Positions 1 through 7,813 of a stretch of DNA of 36,456 nt are shown in pieces. Source of the DNA: Mycobacterium sp. (lineage in GTDB: Bacteria; Actinomycetota; Actinomycetes; Mycobacteriales; Mycobacteriaceae); assembly GCA_025965975.1 (NCBI GenBank), contig JAOPVX010000211.1, forward strand, positions 1 to 36,456. Direction: 5' to 3'. Below the pieces are notes generated by a model, which worked only from the letters and a program-made list of their open reading frames with translations, ran no database searches and had not been told where the DNA came from. The translations under genes and the position numbers were made by a program. The number at the start of each line of letters is the position of its first letter. Position 1 is the first letter of the stretch.

Positions 1-102
1 TCAATCCGTGGGAAACATAAGCACCGCCAGTACTTGACATGTGACACCACTATTGCCCGAATACCATCGAACGGGTGGCGGCAGTCGGCAGCCCGATGCC
101 GC

Positions 103-1136
103 CTACGGCTCGAGCCCATATCCTGGATTGTCTTGTACAGCAGCGCGTACGGCGCTGCGGGCCGCGGTGTGGAAGGCCTCGAGTTCACCGGTGATGTCCG
201 GGCCGGTGGGCTGGTAGATGACCTCGGTGATGCCTTGGGCGGCGATTTCGTTCATCCGGCGGCCGATCTCGTCGGCTCTGCCGGTGAGGGTGGTCTGGGT
301 GATGGCCTTCCAGCTGCCGGCGGCCCATGCGGCGGTGTCGGCGCGGTTGAGCGCGATGAGGTGCTGGTCATGGACCGCGAGGTGGCGATCCTGCGGCGGC
401 GTCTGGTTGATGGCGTCGAGCCAGACGTCGCCGGCCGGCAGCGTGGTGACGTCGCCGCCGAATTCGTAGGCGGCGTGGTAGGCCAGCGCGTTTCCCGGGC
501 CTGCGGCTACCTGCACCCGTGGTGAATCCAGGGATTCGCCGTCGGCCAGGACGGTGCCGTGCACTGCGAGTACGGCCCAGTCGAATTGTGGGGCGAAGCG
601 GGTCTGGCCGTTGACAGTGAACAGCCCGTCGGCCAGCTCGGTGGCCACGGCGAGACCTTTGGGGCCCAGCGCCGAGATGAGGATGGGCACGTCGATCGGG
701 CGCTCGGGTGCGTATCCATTCGGGTGCATCATCTGTATCCGCGTGCCCTGCCACTGCACAGTCGCGCCCGCGAGCAGGCCGCGGAATGCGGCCACGTAGT
801 CGCACAGATACGACCAGCTGGTGGGGGCAGCGCCGAGCGCACGGGCAGCGGCGAAGCCGGTGCCGAACGCGACCGCGCCCGGCCCGGCGCAAGCGCCGCC
901 AGCGCAGCTGTGGCTGAGGCGTTGACCATAGGGTGGCGCACAGTGGGCACGAGCACCCCCGGACCAAGGCCGATGGTGGTGGTGCGTTTGGCAGCTAACG
1001 CGAGCATCATCCACACGTCGGGGCTCTCGTGCGGTGTGTCGAACAGCCATGCCCGGTCGTAACCGACGTCTTCGGCGGTCGCGATGTGCTCGGGGGAGTC
1101 CAGCGAGGTGGCGAACTGGGCGGAGATCTTCATCAT
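103..1136 (-). pseudogene. LLM-class F420-dependent oxidoreductase, frameshifted
   Basis: The N-terminal part, read from the ATG at 1136 (MMKISAQFAT...), has the TIM-barrel start of luciferase-like F420 oxidoreductases, including a D-T-P-H-E segment and a conserved T-I-G-L-G-P-G-V strand. The frame is lost at about 875-885, inside the usual L-A-P-G-R region. The rest of the barrel continues in another frame to the stop at 103 (ILISALGPKGLAVATELADG, then a C-terminal helix). Joined, the two parts give a near full-length protein of about 340 residues. It is the last gene of a minus-strand run with the SnoaL-like and Ddn-like genes, which are also broken. Hydride transfer with F420H2 is known for the family; the substrate is unknown. 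A single-base assembly error cannot be excluded. Confidence 0.8.
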
Positions 1137-1150
1137 GGGTCGGCTTCGGG

Positions 1151-1528
1151 TCAGGCCCGCGTGGGGAACGTATCGCCGAACATGGGCAGCCTGCTCTTGG
1201 ACTCCTCGGCGATGGCCTCGTCCTGCACTACGTCCCAATGTTCGGCGATCAGCCCGTCTTCCGGGCGCACAATGTCTACGGCGATCCTTTTGGCCCGCGG
1301 CCCGGTGGTAGACAACCTGCCGTGCAGCATCACGTAGTCACCGTCGGCGACGGTTAGCGGGTTCTCGTAGCGCCTGTCCGGCGGCGAGGCCTCGACCAGG
1401 TTGAAGAGGCCGTCTCGGCCCGGCGGGATGTGTGCGCTGTGCTGGATGTAATCGGGCGATCAGAACCTTTGCGCCGCTGCGTAATCACGCCGATTGAACA
1501 AGGTGTCGAACGCCTCCAGCACCAGCAC
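1151..1528 (-). pseudogene. SnoaL-like polyketide cyclase family protein, nonsense mutation
   Basis: The reading frame gives A-F-D-T-L-F-N-R-R-D-Y, a stop, then SPDYIQHSAHIPPGRDGLFN and the C-terminal VDIVRPEDGLIAEHWDVVQD, which is the SnoaL/NTF2-like fold typical of mycobacterial nuclear-transport-factor-2-like proteins. The TGA at 1460-1462 sits where the family has Trp (F-W-S-P-D-Y), so TGG to TGA is the simplest lesion. No ATG is visible; GTG at 1528 or 1522 is the likely start. It follows the Ddn-like stop by about ten bases in the same frame and precedes the LLM gene by 15 bases, so it was the middle gene of an operon. The role of these proteins beside flavin oxidoreductases is not established. 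Confidence 0.75.
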
Positions 1529-1537
1529 CTTGTTGCG

Positions 1538-2062
1538 CTACTCGGCTCGATTGCCGATGGACGTACGCGGCGCGATTGGCTCGCACACCATGATCGGGGA
1601 TGTCGCGTCCGCCGGCGAGCCGTCGATACTCGGGAAAGTGCGGCCAAAATCGCTCGGCCACCGTCCAGTAGTGCCGCTTCTCGTCCCCGCTGACCTCAAG
1701 GGCCTGGAACTCCTTGACGCTGACGCCGTCCTGAAGTCGGACCCGAAGGTGGGCAACCAGATTGGCGTACCACGACGGGTTTGCGGGCGCCCCGGCCGCG
1801 GATGCCACTGCCACGTACCGGTCACCGTCGACGATCGGCATCACCGGGTTCTTCCGATCTTCGCCGATCTCACACCAACCGACGTCAGGATCACCACCGG
1901 CCGGCCCTTCCAGCGTTCCGCCCTCGACGCCGCCGCTGGCTTGTCGGCCACCTGTTTGCGGATGCGTTCCACCGGGCTTGGCACGTACACACCGTCAAAA
2001 TTGCTCTCGGCAATCAGATTCACCTCTCGCCCCCTCGATGTCCGGACCCCTCCCGCTTCCAT
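1538..2062 (-). pseudogene. Ddn-like deazaflavin (F420)-dependent nitroreductase family protein, two frameshifts
   Basis: Start ATG at 2062. The protein reads R-P-V-V-I-L-T-S-V-G-V-R-S-A-K-I, then in a second frame PVMPIVDGDRYVAVASAAGA and NPSWYANLVAHLRV, then in a third frame IMVCEPIAPR. This is the split-barrel Ddn family (K-S-G-K-x-R-x-x-P-V, G-A-P-x-x-P-x-W-Y-x-N-L). The first shift, near 1854, is explained by one missing base in the codon after A-K-I. The second, near 1599-1603, is explained by one extra C in a CCCC run. The family reduces nitro compounds or quinones with F420H2. The gene is divergent from the TetR gene at 2206 and starts right beside a palindrome, so it was probably TetR-controlled. 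Confidence 0.8.
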
Positions 2063-2080
2063 TTAGACAGGTCGGACTAA
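2063..2080. promoter_or_regulatory. Probable TetR operator 1 (18-bp palindrome)
   Basis: TTAGACAGGTCGGACTAA is an imperfect palindrome of the form TTAGNCNGNNCNGNCTAA placed immediately upstream of the Ddn-like start codon. The segment AGACA-GTC-G recurs in the second site at 2180, which supports one regulator binding both ends of the divergent gap. Binding by the neighbouring TetR is inferred. Confidence 0.5.
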
Positions 2081-2179
2081 AGCTGAAGATAACCGTAGCC
2101 TGCCGGCCCTGTCAATGCCTGTCACCACTGCAGGCGCGATCGCGCGTGTGTCGCGTGCACGGACACGGATCCCGATGTT

Positions 2180-2191
2180 CAGACAAGTCTG
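2180..2191. promoter_or_regulatory. Probable TetR operator 2
   Basis: CAGACAAGTCTG is an inverted repeat (CAGAC, 2-bp spacer, GTCTG) lying 14 bases before the TetR start. It resembles site 1 and is well placed for autorepression. Confidence 0.45.
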
Positions 2192-2205
2192 TTTGGTAAA
2201 CTGCC

Positions 2206-2800
2206 GTGATGGCGACGAAGACGGCGAAACGGCTTTCGGCGCGCGAACGCCTGCTCGCAGCATCGGACGAGCTGTTCTACCGAGACGGTGTGCATTCCAC
2301 CGGGATCGACGCCGTCATCGCGAAGGCCGGCGTGGCAAAGGGCTCGCTGTATTACATATTCGGCGGGAAGGATGAGCTTGTCACCGCGTACCTTCGAGGC
2401 CGCCTGGACGCGTGGCGCGAGCGCGTGGACGCGGCACAGGCAGGCATAGATGATCCGGAAGAAAAGATCCTCGCGGTGTTCGACGCGATCGCCGACTATG
2501 TGGCACTTCCGGAGTTCCGGGGCTGCCCGTTTGTCAACGCCGCCGCCGAAGCGCCGGCGGGTGAGGCCCATGAGCTAGCCATCAAGGAGTACCGCCGCTG
2601 GGTGCGCGAATCCTTCCTCGGGCTTGCCGCAGACACCCGGGTGGCCGACACCGCATCGCTGGCAGATGCCCTCATCGTCTTGTATGACGGGGCACTTGCC
2701 ACCGCGGAAGTGGCCAGCACCGCGCGTACCGCGGCGATGACCGCCAAAACGCATCGCACGGCTCACCATCGCCGCTGCAAAAGCCTCCAGCCCGGCCTGA
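2206..2800 (+). pseudogene. TetR/AcrR family regulator, 3' frameshift
   Basis: The first ~180 residues are a normal TetR protein: HTH segment S-T-G-I-D-A-V-I-A-K-A-G-V-A-K-G-S-L-Y-Y at about 30-50, then a ligand-binding core with GCPFVNAAAE. Near 2746-2749 an A-run (GCCAAAACGC) appears to hold one extra A. Removing it gives a natural tail (A-K-R-I-A-R-L-T-I-A-A-A-K) ending at the TGA at 2798-2800. As it stands the frame runs on to 2967 with about 65 unrelated residues. Start is GTG 2206 or ATG 2209. The DNA-binding domain is intact, so the altered protein may still bind. Its presumed targets, the divergent Ddn-SnoaL-LLM run, are also broken. Confidence 0.75.
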
Positions 2801-3697
2801 TTCGTGGACAAATGTCCACCCGCCCGGAGCCGAACATGTCTCAAGGCCTTCGCGCCGACGTGACGACTTCAGGTTCACGTCGAACATCACCGGCACTCGA
2901 CGACCTACTGCCCGTTCTGGCCGCGACGACAACGTGCGGCCTGACGCCCAAATGCCTTGGAGTCTAGCGTATTTGCGGAAATCACCCGTCGTCACAACGA
3001 CACAGCGCGTCGACACTCGTACAACGCAGGACCTGCTTTCCGCACGTGCCGCGCTCACTAGATGCAGAGACCGACTGTCCGTCACCGGTTTCCGCACGTT
3101 TAGTGGATAATACATATTATCCATGAGAGCCGGAATATTCTTGTAGACAACATGATTCAACAGAAGTACAAGTGCTAAGAGTGGCACACGAATCGAATTC
3201 GCAGCCTCGTTCTCCAGGTGTGAATCTGTGAGCACTGGACCCTGTGCCGCCGATACCATTCCGACGGAGGCGGTCATGCTCGTTGTCTAGCGTGACCGGG
3301 CGACGCGGTAGACGTGCTGCCTTGCCTTTCATTGGTGGCGTGCCGACCCACTGATATAGGGGAGGAGCCGCCCAGATTGGTGGATATCAGCGGTTACCGG
3401 TACGTGTGTCCCCTGACTTTTATCACTGTCGCGGATCCCGCGATGTTGTGGGACTGTGACCTGCGGATTCGGCTCGTGGTTGGTGCGGATTTGTGCACTA
3501 GGCGCGGGCTCGTAGATTGCGGTCGTGGCGTCGGCGATAGGTACGCCGTCAGCACGGCTATGGACGCTGCTATCGCTGGGCACTTTCCCCTTATTCTCAC
3601 GGTTCGCGTGGCTCGGTTGGTGGCGTACCCGCGTTTGATCGTGAACGCTCGAAACCGGTGGGGTGTGGATGGTCTGTGTGAAACGACGTCAGGGTGT
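2801..3697. other. Non-coding or degraded gap, AT-richer than its surroundings
   Basis: I recognise no gene here. The open frames lack family motifs and overlap each other. The stretch from about 3090 to 3200 is clearly richer in A/T than the rest of the window and contains the palindrome at 3104-3123. The segment TTTCCGCACGT occurs twice (about 3038 and 3089). It separates the convergent TetR and LysR genes and may be a remnant of transferred DNA. Confidence 0.5.
3104..3123. promoter_or_regulatory. 20-bp palindrome, orphan operator-like site
   Basis: TGGATAATACATATTATCCA has perfect 9-bp arms around a CA centre. It is AT-rich in a GC-rich genome and resembles a dimeric-repressor operator, but no intact gene starts next to it. 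Confidence 0.5.
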
Positions 3698-4588
3698 TTA
3701 GGTGAGTGGATAGTTTCGTCCGACTCCTCCGCACCCGGCCTGGGCAAGCTCGACGAATTCGAAGACGAGCGGGTCGTGGCGCGCGGACATCCACGCGAGT
3801 CGCACCTCGTTTGGCGCGATGTCAGTAATCGGCACCCTCGCCAAATCTGCACGCTGGAAGTACATGGCCGTCGACTCGGGCAACACACTAAAACCGCGGC
3901 TTGCTGCGACGCGCTCCAGCTTCTCTTCAACACTGCGGGCGTCGACGAAGGCCGGACGTCGTCGATCACGCAACTCCGTTGCGATAGCTTGCCATTCGGG
4001 CACCACCTCCGGGTGCTGCAACAGATGCTCGTCGGCGAGATCGGCAATGCTGACCATTTTCTTTCCGGCCAGCCGGTGAGCGCTGGGCAAGATCGCGACC
4101 CGCGGCTCGCTGAATAACGACAGCGACTGCAGTCCTGTCAGATCGGCTGGCATCCGGACATACCCGACATCGGCGCGGCCATCGTGCAGCACGGTGATCT
4201 GATCGGTCCAGTCGGTTCGCAATACCTCGACGGTGAGTTCAGGATGCGCGGCGCCCAGAACACGTACCGGTTCGGACACCCTCAAGCCGGGCATGAATCC
4301 CACCGTGAACGTGGCCGTTTTGCCGGCAGCCCGAGCGACCTGACGCTGCGCGGCCTCGGAGCTGGCCAGCAACCGCACGGCCTCGGCGAGCAGCTGATTG
4401 CCGGCCTCGGTCAGTTGCGTGCCGCCGCTGTCGCGGATGAGCAACTGCGCGTGCAGTTCCTTCTCCAGCGCCCGGATCTGGCGGGACAGCACGGGTTGGG
4501 CTACGTGCAACCGTTCAGCAGCGCGCCGAAAGTTCAACTCCTCGGCCACGGCCACGAAGTAGCGGAGTTTGCGCAGGTCAAGATCCAC
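3698..4588 (-). CDS. LysR family transcriptional regulator
   Basis: 296 residues, the usual LysR length. The N-terminal winged HTH is clear: L-R-K-L-R-Y-F-V-A-V-A-E-E-L-N-F-R-R-A-A, then AERLHVAQPVLSRQIRALEK, followed by a periplasmic-binding-protein-like effector domain (F-T-V-G-F-M-P-G, D-V-G-Y-V-R-M). I chose the GTG at 4588 because GGAGG lies about five bases upstream; a TTG 15 bases further up is in frame but less likely. A perfect inverted repeat with a T-N11-A core lies 18 bp upstream (4607-4625), and the divergent gene at 4698 is the expected target. That target is now a truncated chimera, so this regulator may be an orphan. The inducer is unknown. Confidence 0.9.
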   Translation of the reverse strand: MDLDLRKLRYFVAVAEELNFRRAAERLHVAQPVLSRQIRALEKELHAQLLIRDSGGTQLTEAGNQLLAEAVRLLASSEAAQRQVARAAGKTATFTVGFMPGLRVSEPVRVLGAAHPELTVEVLRTDWTDQITVLHDGRADVGYVRMPADLTGLQSLSLFSEPRVAILPSAHRLAGKKMVSIADLADEHLLQHPEVVPEWQAIATELRDRRRPAFVDARSVEEKLERVAASRGFSVLPESTAMYFQRADLARVPITDIAPNEVRLAWMSARHDPLVFEFVELAQAGCGGVGRNYPLT

Positions 4589-4606
4589 GCGGCCTCCTAC
4601 CAAAAC

Positions 4607-4625
4607 CGATACCTACACGGTATCG
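4607..4625. promoter_or_regulatory. LysR box (T-N11-A, 7-bp perfect arms)
   Basis: CGATACC-TACAC-GGTATCG lies between the divergent LysR gene and the chimeric ORF at 4698. It fits the T-N11-A consensus for LysR-type recognition sites and probably controls both directions. Confidence 0.7.
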
Positions 4626-4697
4626 CACGCGACACGACAGGTCTTGGACGCCGCGACGCATCGGCGGCAGGCTCTGTTCGGACGAGAGAGAGCAGAT

Positions 4698-5249
4698 ATG
4701 ACGGTATTGGTCGCGGGAGGCTCGGGCTACATTGGCCAGGCCACCGTCCGCGCTCCGAATGCGCACGGACACCAGGCAGTCGCGCTTACCCGCAACGCCC
4801 GAGCAACCCGGCGCATTGAACTGGCCCAAGCCGGTGGTGGTGGACAACCTGTGCCACAAATATTTCCAGCCGGCCTGCAAGGCATTGGACCGGCTCGGGG
4901 AGCCGCGGCGCGGGCGTTGACGGCGGCGGATTACGGGCCGGCGCAGCCGGCTGCGGCGATGCCGCACTCCGATTACCCCCTGCAGGCGCTGCTGTACAGC
5001 GTTGTGCTGCACCGGTTTTTGCGGTGGCGCCAGCCCGGCCATGACCCGTCGCGGCATCTGCGCAGGGTGCGGTATCTGTTCCTGAGGGGCATATGGGGGG
5101 CGCAGACGCCGGTGATCGGCGGGGAGCCGTGTGGGGTGTTCAGCTGGCGGCCGCCGGTGGAGCCGATGACGGCATTGCCGGATCTGCTGGCGACGGGGGA
5201 GCGAGCTGCGTGGGTATCGACGTTGACTCGTTCGGGCCGCGGTTTGTGA
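4698..5249 (+). pseudogene. Chimeric ORF: SDR/NAD(P)-binding N-terminus joined to a RecB C-terminal fragment
   Basis: The ATG at 4698 begins a Rossmann fold, MTVLVAGGSGYIGQA..., with the G-G-x-G-Y-I-G motif of NAD(P)H-binding, NmrA-like proteins. Homology stops after about 37 residues. From about 4910 the same frame carries L-T-A-A-D-Y-G, then SDYPLQALLYSVVLHRFLRW and a G-V-F-S-W-R-P-P segment, typical of the nuclease-proximal C-terminus of actinobacterial RecB. Just before it, a D-x-L-G-E-P segment in another frame suggests a further shift near 4900-4912. Two unrelated genes were therefore joined by a deletion or recombination event, leaving a 183-residue open frame. Neither half can be functional in its family role. 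Confidence is high for the SDR start and moderate for RecB. Confidence 0.65.
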
Positions 5250-5358
5250 CCGGGGTGCCCGGGAAGAGGCCTCGATGCAGGTCACATAGGCGCTTAAGAA
5301 TGGCACGCTGTGCGATGTCGGCGCATCGCGACCGCTGCGAATGTAGTGCCACGGCATT

Positions 5359-5955
5359 TCAGGGGCCGATTCCGTCGAACAAGTTGGTCACCAGGGCATC
5401 GACGAACCCTTCGGTGAGCGGCTGGTCGGGGAGCAGCAGACGGTGGTAGCACGCTCCCCACAATTGGTCGATGACCGTCTCCGGATCGAGGTCGACTCGC
5501 AGCTGTCCCCGTTGCTTGGCCCGCTCCATCGCCTCGACGGCCAGCGCCCTTCGCGGCGACGAATACCTCTGCAAATAAGCTGCTTTCAGTTCTGGGTCGG
5601 TTTGCGCCTGGCCGATCAGCTCCGCTATCGCCGGGCCTGCCGGGCTGTCGCCGATCACGTGGACGAACGCATGCAACTGGGCGCGCAGATCGGCCCCGAT
5701 GTCGCCCGTGTCCGGGAACGCCAGTACCGGCTCGACCCTCTTGAAGTAGCCGTCAAGAGCCAGCGCGCCCTTCGACGGCCACCACTTATACAGCGTCATC
5801 TTGCTGGCGCCCGAGCGGCTGGCGACCTTGTCGAAGGTGAATCCAGCCATCCCTTCCTCGAACAACAGTTCACCGGCGGCCTCGATCACCTCGCGCCTGA
5901 CCTCGTCGGCGGGTCGCCGTCCTCGCCCGCGGCGAGGTCGACCGATGGTGTGCAT
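5359..5955 (-). CDS. TetR/AcrR family transcriptional regulator
   Basis: 198 residues from the ATG at 5955, which has GGAGAT just upstream; the open frame extends further 5' but that part is not TetR-like. An Arg/Pro-rich N-terminal arm (R-P-R-R-G-R-G-R-R-P) precedes the HTH, FTFDKVASRSGASKMTLYKW at about 40-60, followed by a helical ligand-binding domain (PAGPAIAELIGQAQTDPELK). The basic arm is typical of TetR proteins with an AefR-type C-terminal domain. It is divergent from the SDR gene at 6035, and the 79-bp gap holds two near-identical 20-bp repeats that probably serve as operators for both genes. The ligand is unknown. Confidence 0.9.
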   Translation of the reverse strand: MHTIGRPRRGRGRRPADEVRREVIEAAGELLFEEGMAGFTFDKVASRSGASKMTLYKWWPSKGALALDGYFKRVEPVLAFPDTGDIGADLRAQLHAFVHVIGDSPAGPAIAELIGQAQTDPELKAAYLQRYSSPRRALAVEAMERAKQRGQLRVDLDPETVIDQLWGACYHRLLLPDQPLTEGFVDALVTNLFDGIGP

Positions 5956-5972
5956 GAGTATCTCCTCGGAAA

Positions 5973-6019
5973 TATATGGACGAACTGTACACTTAATCGT
6001 ATATGGACGCAACGTACAC
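5973..6019. promoter_or_regulatory. Twin direct-repeat operator between TetR and SDR genes
   Basis: TATATGGACG-A-AC-T-GTACAC at 5973-5992 and TATATGGACG-C-AAC-GTACAC at 6000-6019 are direct repeats 27 bp apart, sharing TATATGGACG and GTACAC. They occupy most of the divergent promoter region and are the obvious candidates for cooperative binding by the TetR at 5955. Confidence 0.65.
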
Positions 6020-6034
6020 AACAAGGAGGCAGAG

Positions 6035-6763
6035 ATGACCTGGCGTGTCGCAATCGTCACAGGAGCGTCGGGCGGTATCGGCCACGGCGTAGCCGTCCGG
6101 CTTGGGCAGGCCGGCATGGCAGTGGCCGCGCACTATGCGGGTAACAAGGACCGCGCTCAAGCAGTGGCCGACGAGGTGACGTCGGCCGGTGGCCGCGCGA
6201 TGGTGGTGTCGGCCGATGTCGCCGACGAACCGCAGGTAGCCGCCATGTTCGACAAGGTTGAGGCCGAATTCGGCGGCATCGACGTGGTGGTGAACACCGC
6301 TGGCATCATGCTGCTCTCGCCGCTGACCGATCTGAAGTTCGCCGACTTCGACCGCATGTATCGCACCAACGTGCGCGGCACCTTTGTGGTGAGCCAGCAA
6401 GCCGCGCGCCGGGTGCGGAATGGCGGCGCCATCATCAACTTCTCCACCTCGGTCACCAAGATCGCTGCACCGGGCTATACCGCCTATGCCGCGACCAAGG
6501 GTGCGGTCGACGCGATGACCCTGATCCTGGCCAAGGAGATGCGCGGGCGGGATGTCACCGTGAACGCTGTCGGGCCGGGGCCGACCGCGACCCCGCTGTA
6601 TTTCGAAGGCAAGTCGCAGGAAGTCATAGACCGCGCGAAGTCGGCCTCGCCGCTGGAGCGCTTGGGCGAGCCCGCCGACATCGCCGAGGCGGTCGCCTTC
6701 CTTGCCGGGCCCGCGCGGTGGGTCAACGGCCAAGTCATCTACACCAACGGAGGAGTGGTCTGA
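6035..6763 (+). CDS. Short-chain dehydrogenase/reductase (FabG-like)
   Basis: 242 residues, classical SDR. Cofactor motif T-G-A-S-G-G-I-G at 9-16, N-T-A-G at 87-90 (NNAG in most relatives), and catalytic Ser139, Tyr151 and Lys155 (Y-A-A-T-K). The C-terminal G-Q-V-I-Y-T-N-G-G is family-typical. The ATG at 6035 follows AAGGAGG at the ideal distance; an upstream in-frame extension runs through the operator and is ignored. It oxidises or reduces a hydroxyl/keto substrate with NAD(P)H; the substrate cannot be read from sequence. It is one base from the next SDR, so the two form an operon controlled by the divergent TetR. Confidence 0.9.
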   Translation: MTWRVAIVTGASGGIGHGVAVRLGQAGMAVAAHYAGNKDRAQAVADEVTSAGGRAMVVSADVADEPQVAAMFDKVEAEFGGIDVVVNTAGIMLLSPLTDLKFADFDRMYRTNVRGTFVVSQQAARRVRNGGAIINFSTSVTKIAAPGYTAYAATKGAVDAMTLILAKEMRGRDVTVNAVGPGPTATPLYFEGKSQEVIDRAKSASPLERLGEPADIAEAVAFLAGPARWVNGQVIYTNGGVV

Positions 6764-6764
6764 A

Positions 6765-7691
6765 ATGAGCAGCAACCCCAAAGTCATTCTTGTCACCGGC
6801 GCGTCGAGTGGGTTCGGTGCCCTGATGGTGCGGGCGCTTGCCGACGCGAAACACACTGTGTATGCGGGCATGCGCGATGTCGAGGGCCGCAACAGGGAGG
6901 CCGCCGGCACTGCTCGCGCCTATGCGTTCGAGCTCGGCGTGACGGTGCGGCCGATCGAGATGGACGTCTCGGATCAAGGCGCGGTCGACAAAGCGGTCAG
7001 CACCGTGCTGAACGAGCAGGGCCGCATCGACGTCATCATCCACAATGCCGGCCACATGGTGCTCGGGCCCGCGGAGGCGTTCACCCCCGAACAGGTCGCC
7101 GCTGTCTATGACACCAACGTGGTGTCCACGCAGCGCGTCAACCGTGCGGTCCTGCCGCACCTGCGCGCCCAGCGGGACGGGCTGGTGATCTGGGTGGGCT
7201 CATCCAGCTCGCGTGGCGGAACACCGCCCTACCTGGGGCCGTACTTCGCGGCGAAAGCGGCCGAGGACGCGCTGGCCGTCAGCTATGCCGCCGAGCTCAC
7301 CAGGTTCGGCATCGAGACGACGATCGTGGTGCCGGGCTCCTTCACCACGGGCACCAACCACTTCGCCAACGCAGGCCGGGTCGCCGACAGCGACACTGCG
7401 AACGTGTACGAGGCGGAGTACGCCGGCCTGATGGATGAGGTCAGCGAGAAGCTGGCCGAGCTGGCGCCTGATGACGCCGACCCCGCCGAGGTGGCCAGAC
7501 AGATCGTCAAAGTTGTTGACACACCGAAGGGTTCGCGCCCGTTCCGAGTGTATATCGACCCTGCCGACGACGGTGCGGAGGACGTTTTCCGGATCGGTGA
7601 CCGCGTCCGCCAGTGGTTCTATCAGCGGATCGGCCTGGATGATCTGCTTAGCGTGAGCAGTCCAGCGTCACCGAGATCGACGAGGCGATGA
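6765..7691 (+). CDS. Short-chain dehydrogenase/reductase, long variant
   Basis: 308 residues. T-G-A-S-S-G-F-G at 11-18, H-N-A-G at 93-96, Ser cluster at 146-149, catalytic Tyr160 and Lys164 (Y-F-A-A-K). The G-F-G variant and the long C-terminal region (D-D-A-D-P-A-E-V-A-R-Q-I-V) place it with SDRs annotated as oxidoreductases of family DltE/YusZ type. ATG at 6765 begins one base after the previous stop, so expression is probably coupled. The last ~12 residues (S-P-A-S-P-R-S-T-R-R) are unlike relatives and may come from a late frame change. Substrate unknown. Confidence 0.88.
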   Translation: MSSNPKVILVTGASSGFGALMVRALADAKHTVYAGMRDVEGRNREAAGTARAYAFELGVTVRPIEMDVSDQGAVDKAVSTVLNEQGRIDVIIHNAGHMVLGPAEAFTPEQVAAVYDTNVVSTQRVNRAVLPHLRAQRDGLVIWVGSSSSRGGTPPYLGPYFAAKAAEDALAVSYAAELTRFGIETTIVVPGSFTTGTNHFANAGRVADSDTANVYEAEYAGLMDEVSEKLAELAPDDADPAEVARQIVKVVDTPKGSRPFRVYIDPADDGAEDVFRIGDRVRQWFYQRIGLDDLLSVSSPASPRSTRR

Positions 7692-7746
7692 CCTGGAGCA
7701 CCAACGCGTTGTCCCCTTCGCCAAATGAGGACTTGACCAGTCATGC

Positions 7747-7784
7747 AAGGCCCAACATCGGCGCGTGTTAGCGATGTTGGCCTT
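7747..7784 (+). terminator. Stem-loop after the SDR pair
   Basis: AAGG-CCCAACATCG pairs with CGATGTTGG-CCTT over 13 bp with one bulged C and an 11-base loop. There is no T-tract, as is common in mycobacterial terminators. It separates the SDR pair from the aldo/keto reductase gene. It could instead be an RNA processing site. Confidence 0.55.
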
Positions 7785-7813
7785 CCTCAACGCCAACGAG
7801 TAAGGACGCAATC

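Noticed and set aside
2206-2967. 253-residue TetR with a genuine C-terminal extension
   Set aside because: The last ~65 residues are Arg/Ser/Thr-rich and unlike TetR, while a one-base shift restores a normal short tail ending at 2800.
3314-4117. 267-codon plus-strand frame
   Set aside because: Its second half is antisense to LysR and its first half has no recognisable domain or ribosome site.
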